Positions 8,789-18,061 of a stretch of 64,000 nucleotides of DNA are shown here, piece by piece. The notes beneath the pieces were generated by a model, which saw only the letters and a list, made by a program, of their open reading frames with translations, did no database searches and was not told the origin of the DNA. Position 1 is the first letter of the stretch. Every line of letters begins with the position of its first letter. The position numbers were made by a program, and so were the translations under genes. The DNA is from Bacillus mobilis (GTDB taxonomy: Bacteria; Bacillota; Bacilli; Bacillales; Bacillaceae_G). Location: contig NZ_MACF01000119.1 of NCBI RefSeq assembly GCF_001884045.1, positions 421,910-485,909 on the forward strand, in the 5' to 3' direction.

Positions 8789-9661
8789 ATGAATATAGAT
8801 ATTAATCGTTTAACTAATATTTGTTTAGAGTATCAGCAATCTAGATTTTATGTTACTAGAATCCCTAAAGATTTCTTATCAATTGCCCAAAAACGTTTTT
8901 CTATACCAACGGATGACCAAGTTATTGCATTTTTAAGTTGTAATTTATTTGGATCTGGAAAGTATGGTGTTTACTTTACAAGTTCGGGTTTATACTGGAA
9001 AAATTGGTTATTAGGTAAAGGAAGTTTGAAATGGGATCAATTAAATGAAGTGCAACAAATTGAAATTGATAAAGATGGTTTCTTATCTTTTGATGCACAA
9101 AAAAGTTTCAATATTAACGGGAGTGATTATCCCCCACTGTTATTTAAAGAATTACTTATAACTCTTACGAATTCATTCCAAAATTCAAAACAACATGATA
9201 TACATCCAGATATAAAAATTAATGAGATACAATCAATTTGCTCATTATTTGAAACGTACAATGAATTATTAGAACCCGATAACGGATTATTTGTAGACAC
9301 TCATATTTCAGACAAAAAGTTAAAAGCAATTGAGGCACGATTTATCGTTCCAAAAGAAGAACAAATCATTGCTTTTTTAGATACATCTGTTCTCGGGAAT
9401 ATGGGAAAAGGATCTGATGGAATATTAATTTGTGAATCAGGTATATATTTTAGAGAAACGTTTGTACACTTGTATTTCCCTTGGCATGTCTTTAGAAATA
9501 TCCCTATTACTTTGACTTCAGATGAATTTGACATTGGAAAAAGAAATATATTTCATCTTCAACATGCTAGAATGTCTAGTCAAGATATTTTATTGTTCAT
9601 CAAAAATTTAAAACAGTATGTGAATAGTTTATATGAAGAAAATCCAAAATTACATATTTAA
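8789..9661 (+). CDS. Hypothetical protein with two tandem PH-like domains
   Basis: 290 residues. Two halves resemble each other: QKRFSIPTDDQVIAFLSCNL with GVYFTSSGLYW in the first, and EARFIVPKEEQIIAFLDTSV with GILICESGIYF in the second. This pattern (charged helix, IIAF strand, G-rich turn, G-IYW strand) resembles bacterial PH-like domains, an inference from fold logic only. No catalytic residues or signal peptide were seen. The start follows GGAGAATGG. Confidence 0.65.
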   Translation: MNIDINRLTNICLEYQQSRFYVTRIPKDFLSIAQKRFSIPTDDQVIAFLSCNLFGSGKYGVYFTSSGLYWKNWLLGKGSLKWDQLNEVQQIEIDKDGFLSFDAQKSFNINGSDYPPLLFKELLITLTNSFQNSKQHDIHPDIKINEIQSICSLFETYNELLEPDNGLFVDTHISDKKLKAIEARFIVPKEEQIIAFLDTSVLGNMGKGSDGILICESGIYFRETFVHLYFPWHVFRNIPITLTSDEFDIGKRNIFHLQHARMSSQDILLFIKNLKQYVNSLYEENPKLHI

Positions 9662-9701
9662 TATGCTCGTGTGTAGTTAAGTCTAATAATTCAATTCAAC
9701 T

Positions 9702-9750
9702 AAAAAACCGATTATTTTTGTAGGTAGCCTACAGGTATAATCGGTTTTTT
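9702..9750. terminator. Bidirectional terminator with nested hairpin
   Basis: Outer arms AAAAAACCGATTAT (9702-9715) and ATAATCGGTTTTTT (9737-9750); the loop holds a second hairpin, TGTAGG/CCTACA (9719-9733). It sits between convergent genes. Confidence 0.85.
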
Positions 9751-9780
9751 AATCTTATTCTTTTCTTAAATACCTCTTTA

Positions 9781-10605
9781 TTAATACCTACGCAAACCCT
9801 TCAAAGTCTCCAATATATCATCTGTAAAGACTGTACTACCTTCTGTCTCTAAAACTCTGAAATAAAAACTTCTTAGGAAAGTTCTAATATTTTGTACTAA
9901 AACAGCATGCTGCGGATGTCGGATGTCCTCAACAGTTGCTATGCTATGTAGCCAATTGCTCCACTCTTCTTCAGTTAAAAGATTTTGGTTACGTAACGAC
10001 ATAATTGGCGCTACTAATCTCTCATCTTCAAAGTGCACATATACGTAATCACTTAATCGAACCTTCTGACGAACAGCAGCTAGTATTGCGTATGAAAACT
10101 CACGATTTTGTATAGTACGTGCTAATGCATCGAGTGCATCAGCAGCGTGTGCTGTAGAATGTGCCCATCCTTTTCCTTCTACGTAGCCTCTTACATCTTC
10201 TTCTAAATATACATATTCCAGTACTTGTTCTGCCACACTGTACAGTTGTTCTTCCGATAACAACGGCTCTCTTTCATGAACAGATAAAATAAGTGGTGGA
10301 ATTAATACGGAGAATGCACGTTTAAATACAGAGTCTGTTCCCTTTTCACCAATTTTATAAAATAAATAATCAGGACTAATTGCTTGTAACATTAATCCTC
10401 GTAATTCTTTTTGTCTAAATACATCATTTGTAATCCATGTGTGAAGCGTACTATAAATTAAATCATCACGTAATTCAGCATCAGGTGATCCGATATAATC
10501 TAGCATCCACTGCGCATATGGATATGCATCTACGTCTTCTGGTATAGCATAATTATTATTTTTAATTTGTAGTAGTTCTTCTTTTAGCTCTAGTACTTCA
10601 TTCAT
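9781..10605 (-). CDS. DUF2785 domain-containing protein
   Basis: 274 helical residues with the hallmark GKGWAHSTAHAADALDALAR near residue 145 and a conserved C-terminal VLVQNIRTFLR. The family function is unknown. The region upstream (10606-10880) shows no gene or clear structure. Confidence 0.8.
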   Translation of the reverse strand: MNEVLELKEELLQIKNNNYAIPEDVDAYPYAQWMLDYIGSPDAELRDDLIYSTLHTWITNDVFRQKELRGLMLQAISPDYLFYKIGEKGTDSVFKRAFSVLIPPLILSVHEREPLLSEEQLYSVAEQVLEYVYLEEDVRGYVEGKGWAHSTAHAADALDALARTIQNREFSYAILAAVRQKVRLSDYVYVHFEDERLVAPIMSLRNQNLLTEEEWSNWLHSIATVEDIRHPQHAVLVQNIRTFLRSFYFRVLETEGSTVFTDDILETLKGLRRY

Positions 10606-10880
10606 TCTATTCCTGTCCCCTTTTTTACTTTATTAACATATTTCCGCCTTATTCCCTTTAATTTTTTCATAAAATCAAGTCGATTTTTAGAATCGTTTTA
10701 GTACCTATCTTTCTATGAACTTGATTCAATTATATAAAATTTATCATGATAAATAAAAGGAAATACATTAGAGCATCGTAGTCTCTCACTTTGTTTACAT
10801 GCATTTCATGTAAGTTTAAGTTATAAAATAAAGTATGTTTTTTCTTTTATAATCAAACGTAGTTACAATCAAAAATTAAA

Positions 10881-11426
10881 TCATTTTAGAACTTGCTTAA
10901 TAAATTCTGTTTTAGCTTTTGTGTATGCTTCTCTATCTTTGTTAAATCTTTTAGCTAAATCTTGTTTAAGATTTGAATACTCATAAACTAATTGTGGATT
11001 TTCTCGTAAGCGGTTACGAAATAAAAGTTGTTGCTTCCATCGCTCAGTTCCTTTAACCATCAAATGCAGGTGCGCTACACGCCTATTATTCTTAACTTTC
11101 ACAAAGAACCTTCTCCAAGGTCTTTCATCCAATTCTGGGCTTACATAATGCCAATTATACATGGCCAATTCCGCTAAAATATCTAGTACTCTATCAAATG
11201 AGTCTATTTCAGCCATTAGATCAATGATAGGTTTTGCAGATAAACCAGGTATGGATGTACTTCCTATATGTATTACTTTGCTTATACCGAGAGGAGCAAG
11301 CAGTTCATATAGTTGCTGCTCTTCACATCGGCCTTTATCTTGCCAATCAGGATTTGCATTCACTATCTCTACTGACTCATTCGCCCATACAGGCCAATCG
11401 TTCGGATTATCTTTTTTATCCACCAA
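10881..11426 (-). CDS. GrpB family protein (UPF0157)
   Basis: About 181 residues with HIGSTSIPGLSAKPIIDLM, the nucleotidyltransferase-like signature of GrpB proteins, and VAHLHLMVKG. These proteins resemble minimal nucleotidyltransferases; the reaction is unproven. AAAGGAG upstream best fits a TTG start at 11426 (the ATG at 11432 overlaps the binding site). A phased repeat lies 160-240 bp upstream. Confidence 0.85.
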   Translation of the reverse strand: MVDKKDNPNDWPVWANESVEIVNANPDWQDKGRCEEQQLYELLAPLGISKVIHIGSTSIPGLSAKPIIDLMAEIDSFDRVLDILAELAMYNWHYVSPELDERPWRRFFVKVKNNRRVAHLHLMVKGTERWKQQLLFRNRLRENPQLVYEYSNLKQDLAKRFNKDREAYTKAKTEFIKQVLK

Positions 11427-11583
11427 AAGCATCTCCTTTCATGATTTTTCTATATAACCATATTAAATTCCTATAAATACAACTACCGGATCATCAAAAT
11501 CACTATTCCGAAAAACAACATCCGCAATCGGTTTACATAATATTATTATGAGTAATAGTTTATGTCACTTTTTGTCGGTAAGT

Positions 11584-11673
11584 CGATATCCTTTGTCGAA
11601 TCGTCGATATATCGAAAAAATCGCCGATATATTTTAAGTTATGATAGATATATTTGAAAAATCGTTGATATAT
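11584..11673. repeat. Five phased GATATAT boxes at about 20.5-bp spacing
   Basis: Copies start at 11584 (CGATATC), 11605 (CGATATAT), 11625 (CGATATAT), 11646 (AGATATAT) and 11666 (TGATATAT): intervals of 21, 20, 21 and 20 bp. Units 2 and 4 also share GAAAAA followed by TCG, suggesting a 41-bp higher-order unit. The array lies between the phosphoesterase 3' end and the grpB-like gene. Confidence 0.75.
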
Positions 11674-11683
11674 TATGATTGGC

Positions 11684-12427
11684 TTACTTCCCCTTAAATC
11701 CTCGATATAAAGCAGTCCGTAACTCTTGTTTGTATTCCTCTATTTCTGGCATATCGAGTTCTTCTGCTAGTCTGATGGCTAATTCAATATCATACGGTAC
11801 ACGTACGAGTTGAATGGAAAAGCTTGCGGCTTCTTTTTCATTGTATGTTCCTTCGAATATTAAATAGGAAGCTTGTGTAATTTCAAGTGGATTGCCTACA
11901 CTACCTGCATTACATAACGTTTTCCCTTTAAAATTTTGAACGAACGCTTGGTGAACATCACCGTAGCAAACGACATCTGGTTTTCTTTCTCCTTCTATAT
12001 TCTCTGTGAGCTCACTGTTTTCGAACATACTAACTCGTTCTTCTCTTGAAGCGTGTGGTTGAATTCTTTCATATAAACTTCTCGGTGAAGCGTGGAACAT
12101 ACGGATCAGTTTACCGCTCATATAAAATTCGATTGAAAATGGTAAGCCTCTTAAATAGTCATTTTGTTCTTCCGATAGTTGTTTTTGATGCCATTTTAAC
12201 GCTTCAAATTCAGTCGGTTTTGTAATAAAATCATCCCAGTTCCCCATTACAACTCCATCACATTCTTTACGAATGATTTCAATCACTTCGCTAGAATGAG
12301 GACCTTTTCCGACTAAATCTCCAAGACAAATAATGCGCTCAATTCCTCTTACTTTAATATCTTTCAGTACAGAATCTAATGCCGGAATATTACCGTGAAT
12401 ATCTGAAATTACTGCTATTTTATCCAT
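11684..12427 (-). CDS. Metallophosphoesterase family protein
   Basis: 247 residues of the calcineurin-like fold: DIHGN near residue 9, GDLVGKG near 38, GNWDD near 67 (the usual GNHE/D position has W in place of H), and YGDVHQAF near 160. Metal-dependent phosphodiesterase or phosphatase; substrate unknown. GGAGGG precedes the ATG. Confidence 0.85.
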   Translation of the reverse strand: MDKIAVISDIHGNIPALDSVLKDIKVRGIERIICLGDLVGKGPHSSEVIEIIRKECDGVVMGNWDDFITKPTEFEALKWHQKQLSEEQNDYLRGLPFSIEFYMSGKLIRMFHASPRSLYERIQPHASREERVSMFENSELTENIEGERKPDVVCYGDVHQAFVQNFKGKTLCNAGSVGNPLEITQASYLIFEGTYNEKEAASFSIQLVRVPYDIELAIRLAEELDMPEIEEYKQELRTALYRGFKGK

Positions 12428-12440
12428 ATGAATCCCTCCA

Positions 12441-13379
12441 TTACTTATAGTTTATTATATCCGTATGTTGTGATTGATACCATTTTGGAATATAGGATGA
12501 AAAATGATTATGATCTTCTAAAATTCCGTTTAATCTTTCCTTCATATCATCTACTAAATGCGGTGTGCTTCGGTTTGTCCATACGATATCCGCTGGGAAT
12601 GTCATTGCTGCATATAAGGAGTACAGTTTCCAAAAATAAAGCGATGGTTCACCTCCGCAATATCCGTGAACTTGTCCAACCGCAAATGGTTTACTTATTC
12701 TTGTCGTAAAAATCGCTACATTATAAAAATCGTGTATTGGATCGCCAAAATCATATCTACCAAAATCGATAACGATAAACTCCTTATTATGAATCATACT
12801 ATTCGCTGGATGGAAGTCATCGTGTAAAAATGTGATTGGACGATTTTTCAATAATTGTTTATGCTCCCCTACAAATCTTAATACTGGCTTCAAATCAAGG
12901 AAATCTATTTCATAGTTTGCTAACGCTTCTACATATCTTTCATACTTATTCCATCGAACCGTTTCCCATTTATTACTTGCACTTTCTCTTTCAATTGAGT
13001 GAATCCTCTTTAATACTTCTCCTGCTTTTCTTCCTGCATGATACTGTTCTTCCACTGATAGCTTCCCTAAACCTTCTTCACCGTTTACACCTTGGATCCA
13101 TTCAAATACTTGAACACATTTATTTAATTCTTCAAGCTTTATAAAATGAATTAACTTCGGTGTTGGAATATGTAATAACTCTAATTGTTTCATATACGTA
13201 TATTCTTCTTGTTTACGTTCAAAGTTTACAGCATCACATACCTTCACAAAATATGTTACTCTGTTTTCTAATTCTATTTTATATTTCTCTTCATGTGAAA
13301 AACCTTTTGAAATAGCTGTACACTTTACAATACGAGGCCATTCTAGTTTCCTCTCTATCTCTCTAAGTATTTCCTTCAC
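12441..13379 (-). CDS. APH-fold phosphotransferase family protein
   Basis: About 312 residues with the kinase motif HDDFHPANSM (catalytic Asp) and the metal-binding IDFGRYDFGDP. The family includes aminoglycoside, choline and homoserine kinases; nothing here indicates which. A GTG start at 13379 follows GAGGTG; the TTG at 13397 overlaps the previous stop. It is translationally close-coupled to the VOC gene upstream. Confidence 0.82.
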   Translation of the reverse strand: MKEILREIERKLEWPRIVKCTAISKGFSHEEKYKIELENRVTYFVKVCDAVNFERKQEEYTYMKQLELLHIPTPKLIHFIKLEELNKCVQVFEWIQGVNGEEGLGKLSVEEQYHAGRKAGEVLKRIHSIERESASNKWETVRWNKYERYVEALANYEIDFLDLKPVLRFVGEHKQLLKNRPITFLHDDFHPANSMIHNKEFIVIDFGRYDFGDPIHDFYNVAIFTTRISKPFAVGQVHGYCGGEPSLYFWKLYSLYAAMTFPADIVWTNRSTPHLVDDMKERLNGILEDHNHFSSYIPKWYQSQHTDIINYK

Positions 13380-13393
13380 AACGCTCACCTCAA

Positions 13394-14191
13394 TCAATAT
13401 ATGTACAAACTACCTAGCACTTCATGCTCTCGTTTATTTTCACCTTTAAACTCCACTGCAAATGGATATTCGCCATGATGCTTCAATCGTTCTAGTACTA
13501 GCCCTTCTCCAATTGCTTCACAAAACTGCACATGAATGTCACCAAACGCTACACTTTGACATTCCGCATTCCATTCTTCATTTTTCACGACCGGACTTGC
13601 ATTTAGCGCCATTACTTCTTTCCATTTTTGTACTGTTTCTCGAACATTTTTCACTGCATAATGGATCGTTTCAATTTGTTGTACGTTGTTTTTATGCTCA
13701 GTGATAGTTCCTATGTTACGTAAATCGTTTCTTCTTTCTTCATCCGTTTCGTTCCACTGTATAAAGAAAGGCAATTTCGGCCCGTTCTCTTCTTGCTTTA
13801 CAAATAACATTTTCCACTCTAAAAGGCGGGCATCTTTTCTCATTCGTTTCCCTTCAAATGGTCCTATCGTATGTATTCCATGTTTATTAAACTTAACTGC
13901 TAGTTCTTCAATTGCGTCTGTTCGAATTGCGATTTGTAACATACCTTCTCCATCTTGTAATTTCACTACCGTTTCTTGTACTAATGGATTTTCTGCTTTC
14001 TTCGCTTTTTCTTCATGCTGAACTGCTAAAAATTCTATATATGATAAATCAAAATAACATAAACTATTCCAAGTACCCCAAGTAGTATGCTCTCCGCCTA
14101 CTGCAGTATGAAATCCATGCTCCTGCATTTGTTTTGCCGCTTCCTCCGGTGTACCATGTACTGCGTGTACGAGATGATCAAATCGTAACAT
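13394..14191 (-). CDS. VOC family protein (glyoxalase-like domain)
   Basis: 265 residues beginning RFDHLVHAVHGTPEEAA with an initial His of a VOC metal site, then two related halves (second near residue 175, IETIHYAVKNVRETVQKWKE). It resembles the Glyoxalase_3 type; the reaction is unknown. AAAGGGGAG precedes the ATG, and its end abuts the APH-fold gene. Confidence 0.85.
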   Translation of the reverse strand: MLRFDHLVHAVHGTPEEAAKQMQEHGFHTAVGGEHTTWGTWNSLCYFDLSYIEFLAVQHEEKAKKAENPLVQETVVKLQDGEGMLQIAIRTDAIEELAVKFNKHGIHTIGPFEGKRMRKDARLLEWKMLFVKQEENGPKLPFFIQWNETDEERRNDLRNIGTITEHKNNVQQIETIHYAVKNVRETVQKWKEVMALNASPVVKNEEWNAECQSVAFGDIHVQFCEAIGEGLVLERLKHHGEYPFAVEFKGENKREHEVLGSLYIY

Positions 14192-14323
14192 GTCTTTCTC
14201 CCCTTTCTCTCCATCCTTTTATTGTATATTTTATTTTTCTTTCATTCAATTCAAAAACTTTAAAACCTAGTTGATTTATACGATTAATATGTATTATAAT
14301 AAAACAAATTTAATTATTGCTGA

Positions 14324-14371
14324 TTGGAAAAACCAAAGGCACTTTTCTCATACGGGAAAAGTGTCTTTTTC
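14324..14371 (+). promoter_or_regulatory. Leader hairpin and terminator-like element upstream of TSUP gene
   Basis: A small stem TTGG-AAAAA-CCAA (14324-14336) is followed by a ten-pair stem GGCACTTTTC (14338-14347) / GAAAAGTGTC (14356-14365) and a T run. It ends 25 bp before the TSUP start, with no plus-strand gene upstream, so it looks like an attenuator or riboswitch expression platform. I do not recognise the class. Confidence 0.55.
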
Positions 14372-14396
14372 ATTTATTATTACAGGGGGATTTTTT

Positions 14397-15299
14397 ATGC
14401 AGAAATTAATTGTCTTTGCTATTATCGGATTTTTCGCTCAATTAATCGATGGAGCGCTTGGAATGGCGTACGGGGTAACATCTACCTCGCTTTTATTAAT
14501 GTTTGGTATTGCACCAGCCGTTGCATCTGCATCAGTTCATTTAGCTGAAGTTGTTACAACTGCCGCTTCTGGTGCATCACACATCAAATTCGGAAACGTG
14601 GATAAATATACCGTTTCCAGGCTTACATTACCAGGAGCAATTGGCGCATTTATTGGGGCATGTTTTTTGAGCAATTTACCTGGTGATGTAATTAAACCGT
14701 ACATTTCCGTATTTTTATTTACTTTAGGGGTTTATATTTTATTACGATTCCTTATTCAAAAACAAATTGTCAATTCAAAAAAACGTATGTCTGCTAAACA
14801 GCTTGTTCCGCTTGGCTTATTCGCTGGATTCGTTGATTCAACTGGTGGCGGTGGCTGGGGGCCGATTACAACACCTGTACTTTTGGCAAGAGGAAATGAA
14901 GCTAGAAAAGTTATCGGATCTGTAGATACGAGTGAGTTTCCTGTTTCACTCGCTGCAACAATCGGATTTTTCATTTCACTTGGCTGGGAACAAGTAAGTT
15001 GGGTTTGGGTATTTTCTCTCATGCTCGGTGGCATCGTTGCAGCACCAATCGCTGCATGGTTAGTACGCATCGTTCCTTCTCATTTACTTGGCGTATTAGT
15101 TGGGGGCCTTATAATCTTTACAAACATTCGTACACTGCTTACTACATTTAAAGTGGATCCAACTATTATTTCACTTTCTTACGTGGCAGTTGGCCTTGTT
15201 GTTATTATTTCTATTTTCATTGCTGTTCGTAATCATTCCAAGCGTTCTAACACACCGACAGATGGATATCCGAATGATCAAAAACAAATGCTACCATAA
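14397..15299 (+). CDS. TSUP (TauE/SafE) family transporter
   Basis: 300 residues with about eight membrane segments in two repeats; LIDGALGMAYGVTSTSLLL is the family N-terminal motif and GFVDSTGGGGWGPITTPVLL starts the second repeat. Such proteins export sulfite or organosulfonates or import related anions. AGGGGGA precedes ATG 14397. The leader hairpin suggests regulated read-through. Confidence 0.88.
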   Translation: MQKLIVFAIIGFFAQLIDGALGMAYGVTSTSLLLMFGIAPAVASASVHLAEVVTTAASGASHIKFGNVDKYTVSRLTLPGAIGAFIGACFLSNLPGDVIKPYISVFLFTLGVYILLRFLIQKQIVNSKKRMSAKQLVPLGLFAGFVDSTGGGGWGPITTPVLLARGNEARKVIGSVDTSEFPVSLAATIGFFISLGWEQVSWVWVFSLMLGGIVAAPIAAWLVRIVPSHLLGVLVGGLIIFTNIRTLLTTFKVDPTIISLSYVAVGLVVIISIFIAVRNHSKRSNTPTDGYPNDQKQMLP

Positions 15300-15303
15300 T
15301 GAT

Positions 15304-15340
15304 AAAAATACCGCCCGATATACTTCGAGCGGTATTTTTT
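15304..15340. terminator. Bidirectional terminator between convergent genes
   Basis: Arms AAAAATACCGC (15304-15314) and GCGGTATTTTTT (15329-15340), touching the stop of the acetyltransferase. Confidence 0.85.
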
Positions 15341-15788
15341 ATTTTTCTATTTTCCAATTAATCATCGTTTCTGTAGTGCCAATTCTCTTCATATGTAATT
15401 TCTCTAATACACGAATCGAGCTGTTATTTTCAAGAAGTGTCTCTGCAATAACCGTTTCTACCTCTCCTGTTTGAAAAGCCCAATTTATTAGTTCACTTAC
15501 AGCTTCTGTCGCATATCCTTTATTCCAATATTTCTCAACAAATCCGTAACCAATTTCTACTGTATGTTCCTCATTTGGTTTCCCTTTAAACCCTATATCC
15601 CCTAGAACGATGTCATCTTCTTTTCGAATGACATACCACGCTCCCCAAGGTAATAAAGCCGCATCTTGTTTTACAGTTTCTACATGCCCTACAATATGTG
15701 GACCACTAATAAATCCTTGCTCGTTAGCAACTTGCATCCTCTCTTCTGTACACGGTACTATATAGAGTCTTTCTGTTTCTAATTTCAT
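15339..15788 (-). CDS. GNAT family N-acetyltransferase (RimJ-like)
   Basis: 149 residues with LETERLYI at the N-terminus and EIGYGFVEKYWNKGYATEAV, the acetyl-CoA motif of RimJ/RimL-like GNATs, near residue 80, then ENNSSIRVLEKL. The acceptor is unknown. AAAGGGG precedes the ATG. The 15789-16100 stretch beyond its start holds no recognisable gene. Confidence 0.85.
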   Translation of the reverse strand: MKLETERLYIVPCTEERMQVANEQGFISGPHIVGHVETVKQDAALLPWGAWYVIRKEDDIVLGDIGFKGKPNEEHTVEIGYGFVEKYWNKGYATEAVSELINWAFQTGEVETVIAETLLENNSSIRVLEKLHMKRIGTTETMINWKIEK

Positions 15789-16100
15789 ATTTATTTCCCC
15801 TTTTCAATTAAACAATACCTCAATTTTATCAGAAATAAAAAGAATATTCATTCTATTTATCGGATTTATACTTACTTCTTTGAAACGAATTTAAAGAATA
15901 ATCCTATTTTAATAGTTGTGTCGAATTATATTTTCAGAATTTTCTTTTATTTTTAAAGGGTTTTTCAATATTTTTTGCGAAACATTTGTATAACAATTTC
16001 TTTCTTTATTTTTTGTTACATAACAGCAGGTTCGGGTGGAGTTTTGCAAGCGTTTCCTATACAATAACCGATATTTTTTGACTTTTCCTAACAAAATATC

Positions 16101-16129
16101 TTGCAATATATTCAGAAAGTCATTACAAT
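16101..16129 (+). promoter_or_regulatory. Predicted sigma-A promoter of the lysine riboswitch transcript
   Basis: TTGCAA (16101-16106), 17-bp spacer, TACAAT (16124-16129). The predicted start lies about 40 nt before the riboswitch P1 helix. Confidence 0.55.
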
Positions 16130-16175
16130 TGCCATATATTAAAAATCTTAGCAATATATCAAATCCTCATCAATC

Positions 16176-16371
16176 CGATGAGGTAGAGGTTGCGACTTTT
16201 AATAGTAAGACGGACGAGACGCAGAGAATGTCACCGACTCCGTTTGAAAGGAAAAGTTGCCGAAGTTTCTATTTCTTCTCTGGAAATATGAGCTGGGGCT
16301 GTCTCCGAAAGGAACAGAACTGTCACGTTTACAAAATTACCGTGTAAACGTGGGGTGCTATCTTAACGGAA
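16176..16371 (+). ncRNA. Lysine riboswitch (L-box)
   Basis: The segment carries the L-box consensus elements in order: GAGGTAGAGGTTGCGAC with TAATAGTA, GAAAGGAAAAGTTGCCGAAG, GCTGGGGCTGTC and GGGGTGCTATCTT. P1 pairs GAGGTAG (16180-16186) with CTATCTT (16358-16364). CGGAA at 16367-16371 can pair with TTCCG of the terminator 5' arm, giving an antiterminator. Lysine binding would free the terminator and switch off lysP. Confidence 0.92.
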
Positions 16372-16403
16372 GGGTATGATGGGGTGGTTATTTATGAAAC
16401 GTT

Positions 16404-16430
16404 CCGCCAAATTCCTTTGGCGGTTTTTTG
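16404..16430 (+). terminator. Riboswitch-controlled terminator
   Basis: Arms CCGCCAAA (16404-16411) and TTTGGCGG (16416-16423), four-base loop, six T. It lies between the L-box and the lysP start. Confidence 0.92.
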
Positions 16431-16480
16431 TATTTTTCTCCCCCGCTCCTTCCTATCTTACAAGAAAAGGAGTGTTGAAC

Positions 16481-17947
16481 ATGAATAGCGCAACGAATCA
16501 AACTACCTCTGAAACGCAAACTACAAAAGGAAAAGGTGAATTAAAACGTAGTTTAAAATCAAGGCACCTTACGATGATTTCTCTCGGTGGTACAATTGGT
16601 ACCGGATTATTTCTTGCCAGCGGTGGTGTCATCCATTCAGCTGGTCCTGGCGGTGCATTAGTTGCATACGCCGCAATTGGGATTATGGTTTACTTTTTAA
16701 TGACAAGCTTAGCTGAACTCGCTGCTTACATGCCTGTTACCGGTTCTTTTAGCACATACGCAACAAAATTTGTTGATCCGTCCCTTGGCTTTGCACTTGG
16801 ATGGAACTATTGGTATAACTGGGCCATTACAATTGCTGCTGAACTCGCTGCTGTAACATTAATTATGAAATTTTGGTTCCCAGATACCCCTTCCCTCATT
16901 TGGAGCGGATTATGTTTAGCTATTATTTTCCTTTTAAACTATTTATCTGTTAAAGGGTTTGGTGAATCTGAATATTGGTTTGCACTTATTAAAGTCGTTA
17001 CTATTATTATCTTTTTAATTGTCGGCTTTATGATGATTTTTGGAATTATGGGCGGCGAAACTGTTGGCTTCAAAAACTTCACTGTTGCAGATGCACCATT
17101 TAACGGCGGTATCATGGCAATCATCGGTGTATTTATGGCAGCTGGTTTCTCATTCCAAGGTACTGAATTGTTAGGAGTTGCTGCTGGTGAAACATCTGAT
17201 CCAGAGCGTAATATTCCGAAAGCGATTCGTTCTATCTTTTGGCGTATTCTTTTATTCTATATTCTTGCGATTCTCGTTATCGGTTTATTAATTCCTTATA
17301 CAACAGAAAGCCTTGCTGCAAGTGATGTAACAGTAAGTCCATTTACACTTATTTTTGAAAAAGCGGGCGTTGCCTTTGCCGCTTCTGTAATGAACGCTGT
17401 TATTTTAACGGCAGTACTATCTGCTGGTAACTCTGGAATGTATGCATCAACTCGTATGCTTTGGGACTTAGCTCGCCAAGGGAAAGCACCAAAATTCTTA
17501 GGAAAATTAGACAGCCGTGGTGTACCTGTTAACGCATTAATCGTAACGTCAATTGTCGGTAGTATCGCTTTCATTGCTTCTTTATTCGGTGACGGCGTTG
17601 TATACATTTGGTTATTAAACGCCTCTGGAATGTCTGGCTTTATTGCATGGGTCGGAATCGCAATAAGTCATTACCGTTTCCGTAAAGCATATATCGCTCA
17701 AGGTAAAGATTTAAAAGACTTACCATATAGAGCAAAATGGTTCCCATTCGGTCCAATTTTCGCATTTGCACTTTGTGTCATCGTCATTTTAGGTCAAAAC
17801 TACGGCGCATTTATGGGCGAAGCAATTGATTGGAACGGCGTACTCGTTTCTTACATTGGTTTACCACTCTTCTTAGTACTATGGTTAGGATATAAATTTA
17901 CGAAGAAAACGAAAGTGATTCCGCTTGATAAATGTGAACTAAAATAA
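16481..17947 (+). CDS. lysP: Lysine permease (APC family amino acid permease)
   Basis: 488 residues, the length of E. coli LysP, with twelve hydrophobic segments and the APC signature SLGGTIGTGLFLASGGVI near residue 32, plus SFQGTELLGVAAGETSDPERNIPKA-type sequence in the middle. It imports lysine with protons across the inner membrane. AAAAGGAG precedes ATG 16481. The lysine riboswitch in its leader makes lysine the substrate with good certainty. Confidence 0.9.
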   Translation: MNSATNQTTSETQTTKGKGELKRSLKSRHLTMISLGGTIGTGLFLASGGVIHSAGPGGALVAYAAIGIMVYFLMTSLAELAAYMPVTGSFSTYATKFVDPSLGFALGWNYWYNWAITIAAELAAVTLIMKFWFPDTPSLIWSGLCLAIIFLLNYLSVKGFGESEYWFALIKVVTIIIFLIVGFMMIFGIMGGETVGFKNFTVADAPFNGGIMAIIGVFMAAGFSFQGTELLGVAAGETSDPERNIPKAIRSIFWRILLFYILAILVIGLLIPYTTESLAASDVTVSPFTLIFEKAGVAFAASVMNAVILTAVLSAGNSGMYASTRMLWDLARQGKAPKFLGKLDSRGVPVNALIVTSIVGSIAFIASLFGDGVVYIWLLNASGMSGFIAWVGIAISHYRFRKAYIAQGKDLKDLPYRAKWFPFGPIFAFALCVIVILGQNYGAFMGEAIDWNGVLVSYIGLPLFLVLWLGYKFTKKTKVIPLDKCELK

Positions 17948-17950
17948 AGT

Positions 17951-17985
17951 AAAACGAGCAAACAAATTTGTTTGCTCGTTTTTTT
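17951..17985 (+). terminator. Intrinsic terminator of lysP
   Basis: Arms AAACGAGCAAAC (17952-17963) and GTTTGCTCGTTT (17970-17981) with T tail. Confidence 0.9.
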
Positions 17986-18061
17986 ATTCCGATGCTTCTC
18001 CCTTCCCTATTGCTCCTGTTTTTGCAATAATAAAGGAAATATAAATAAAGGTTGGGATACC

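Noticed and set aside
13686-14021. Plus-strand frame antisense to the VOC gene
   Set aside because: Fully contained in a well-supported gene with no ribosome binding site or recognisable domain.
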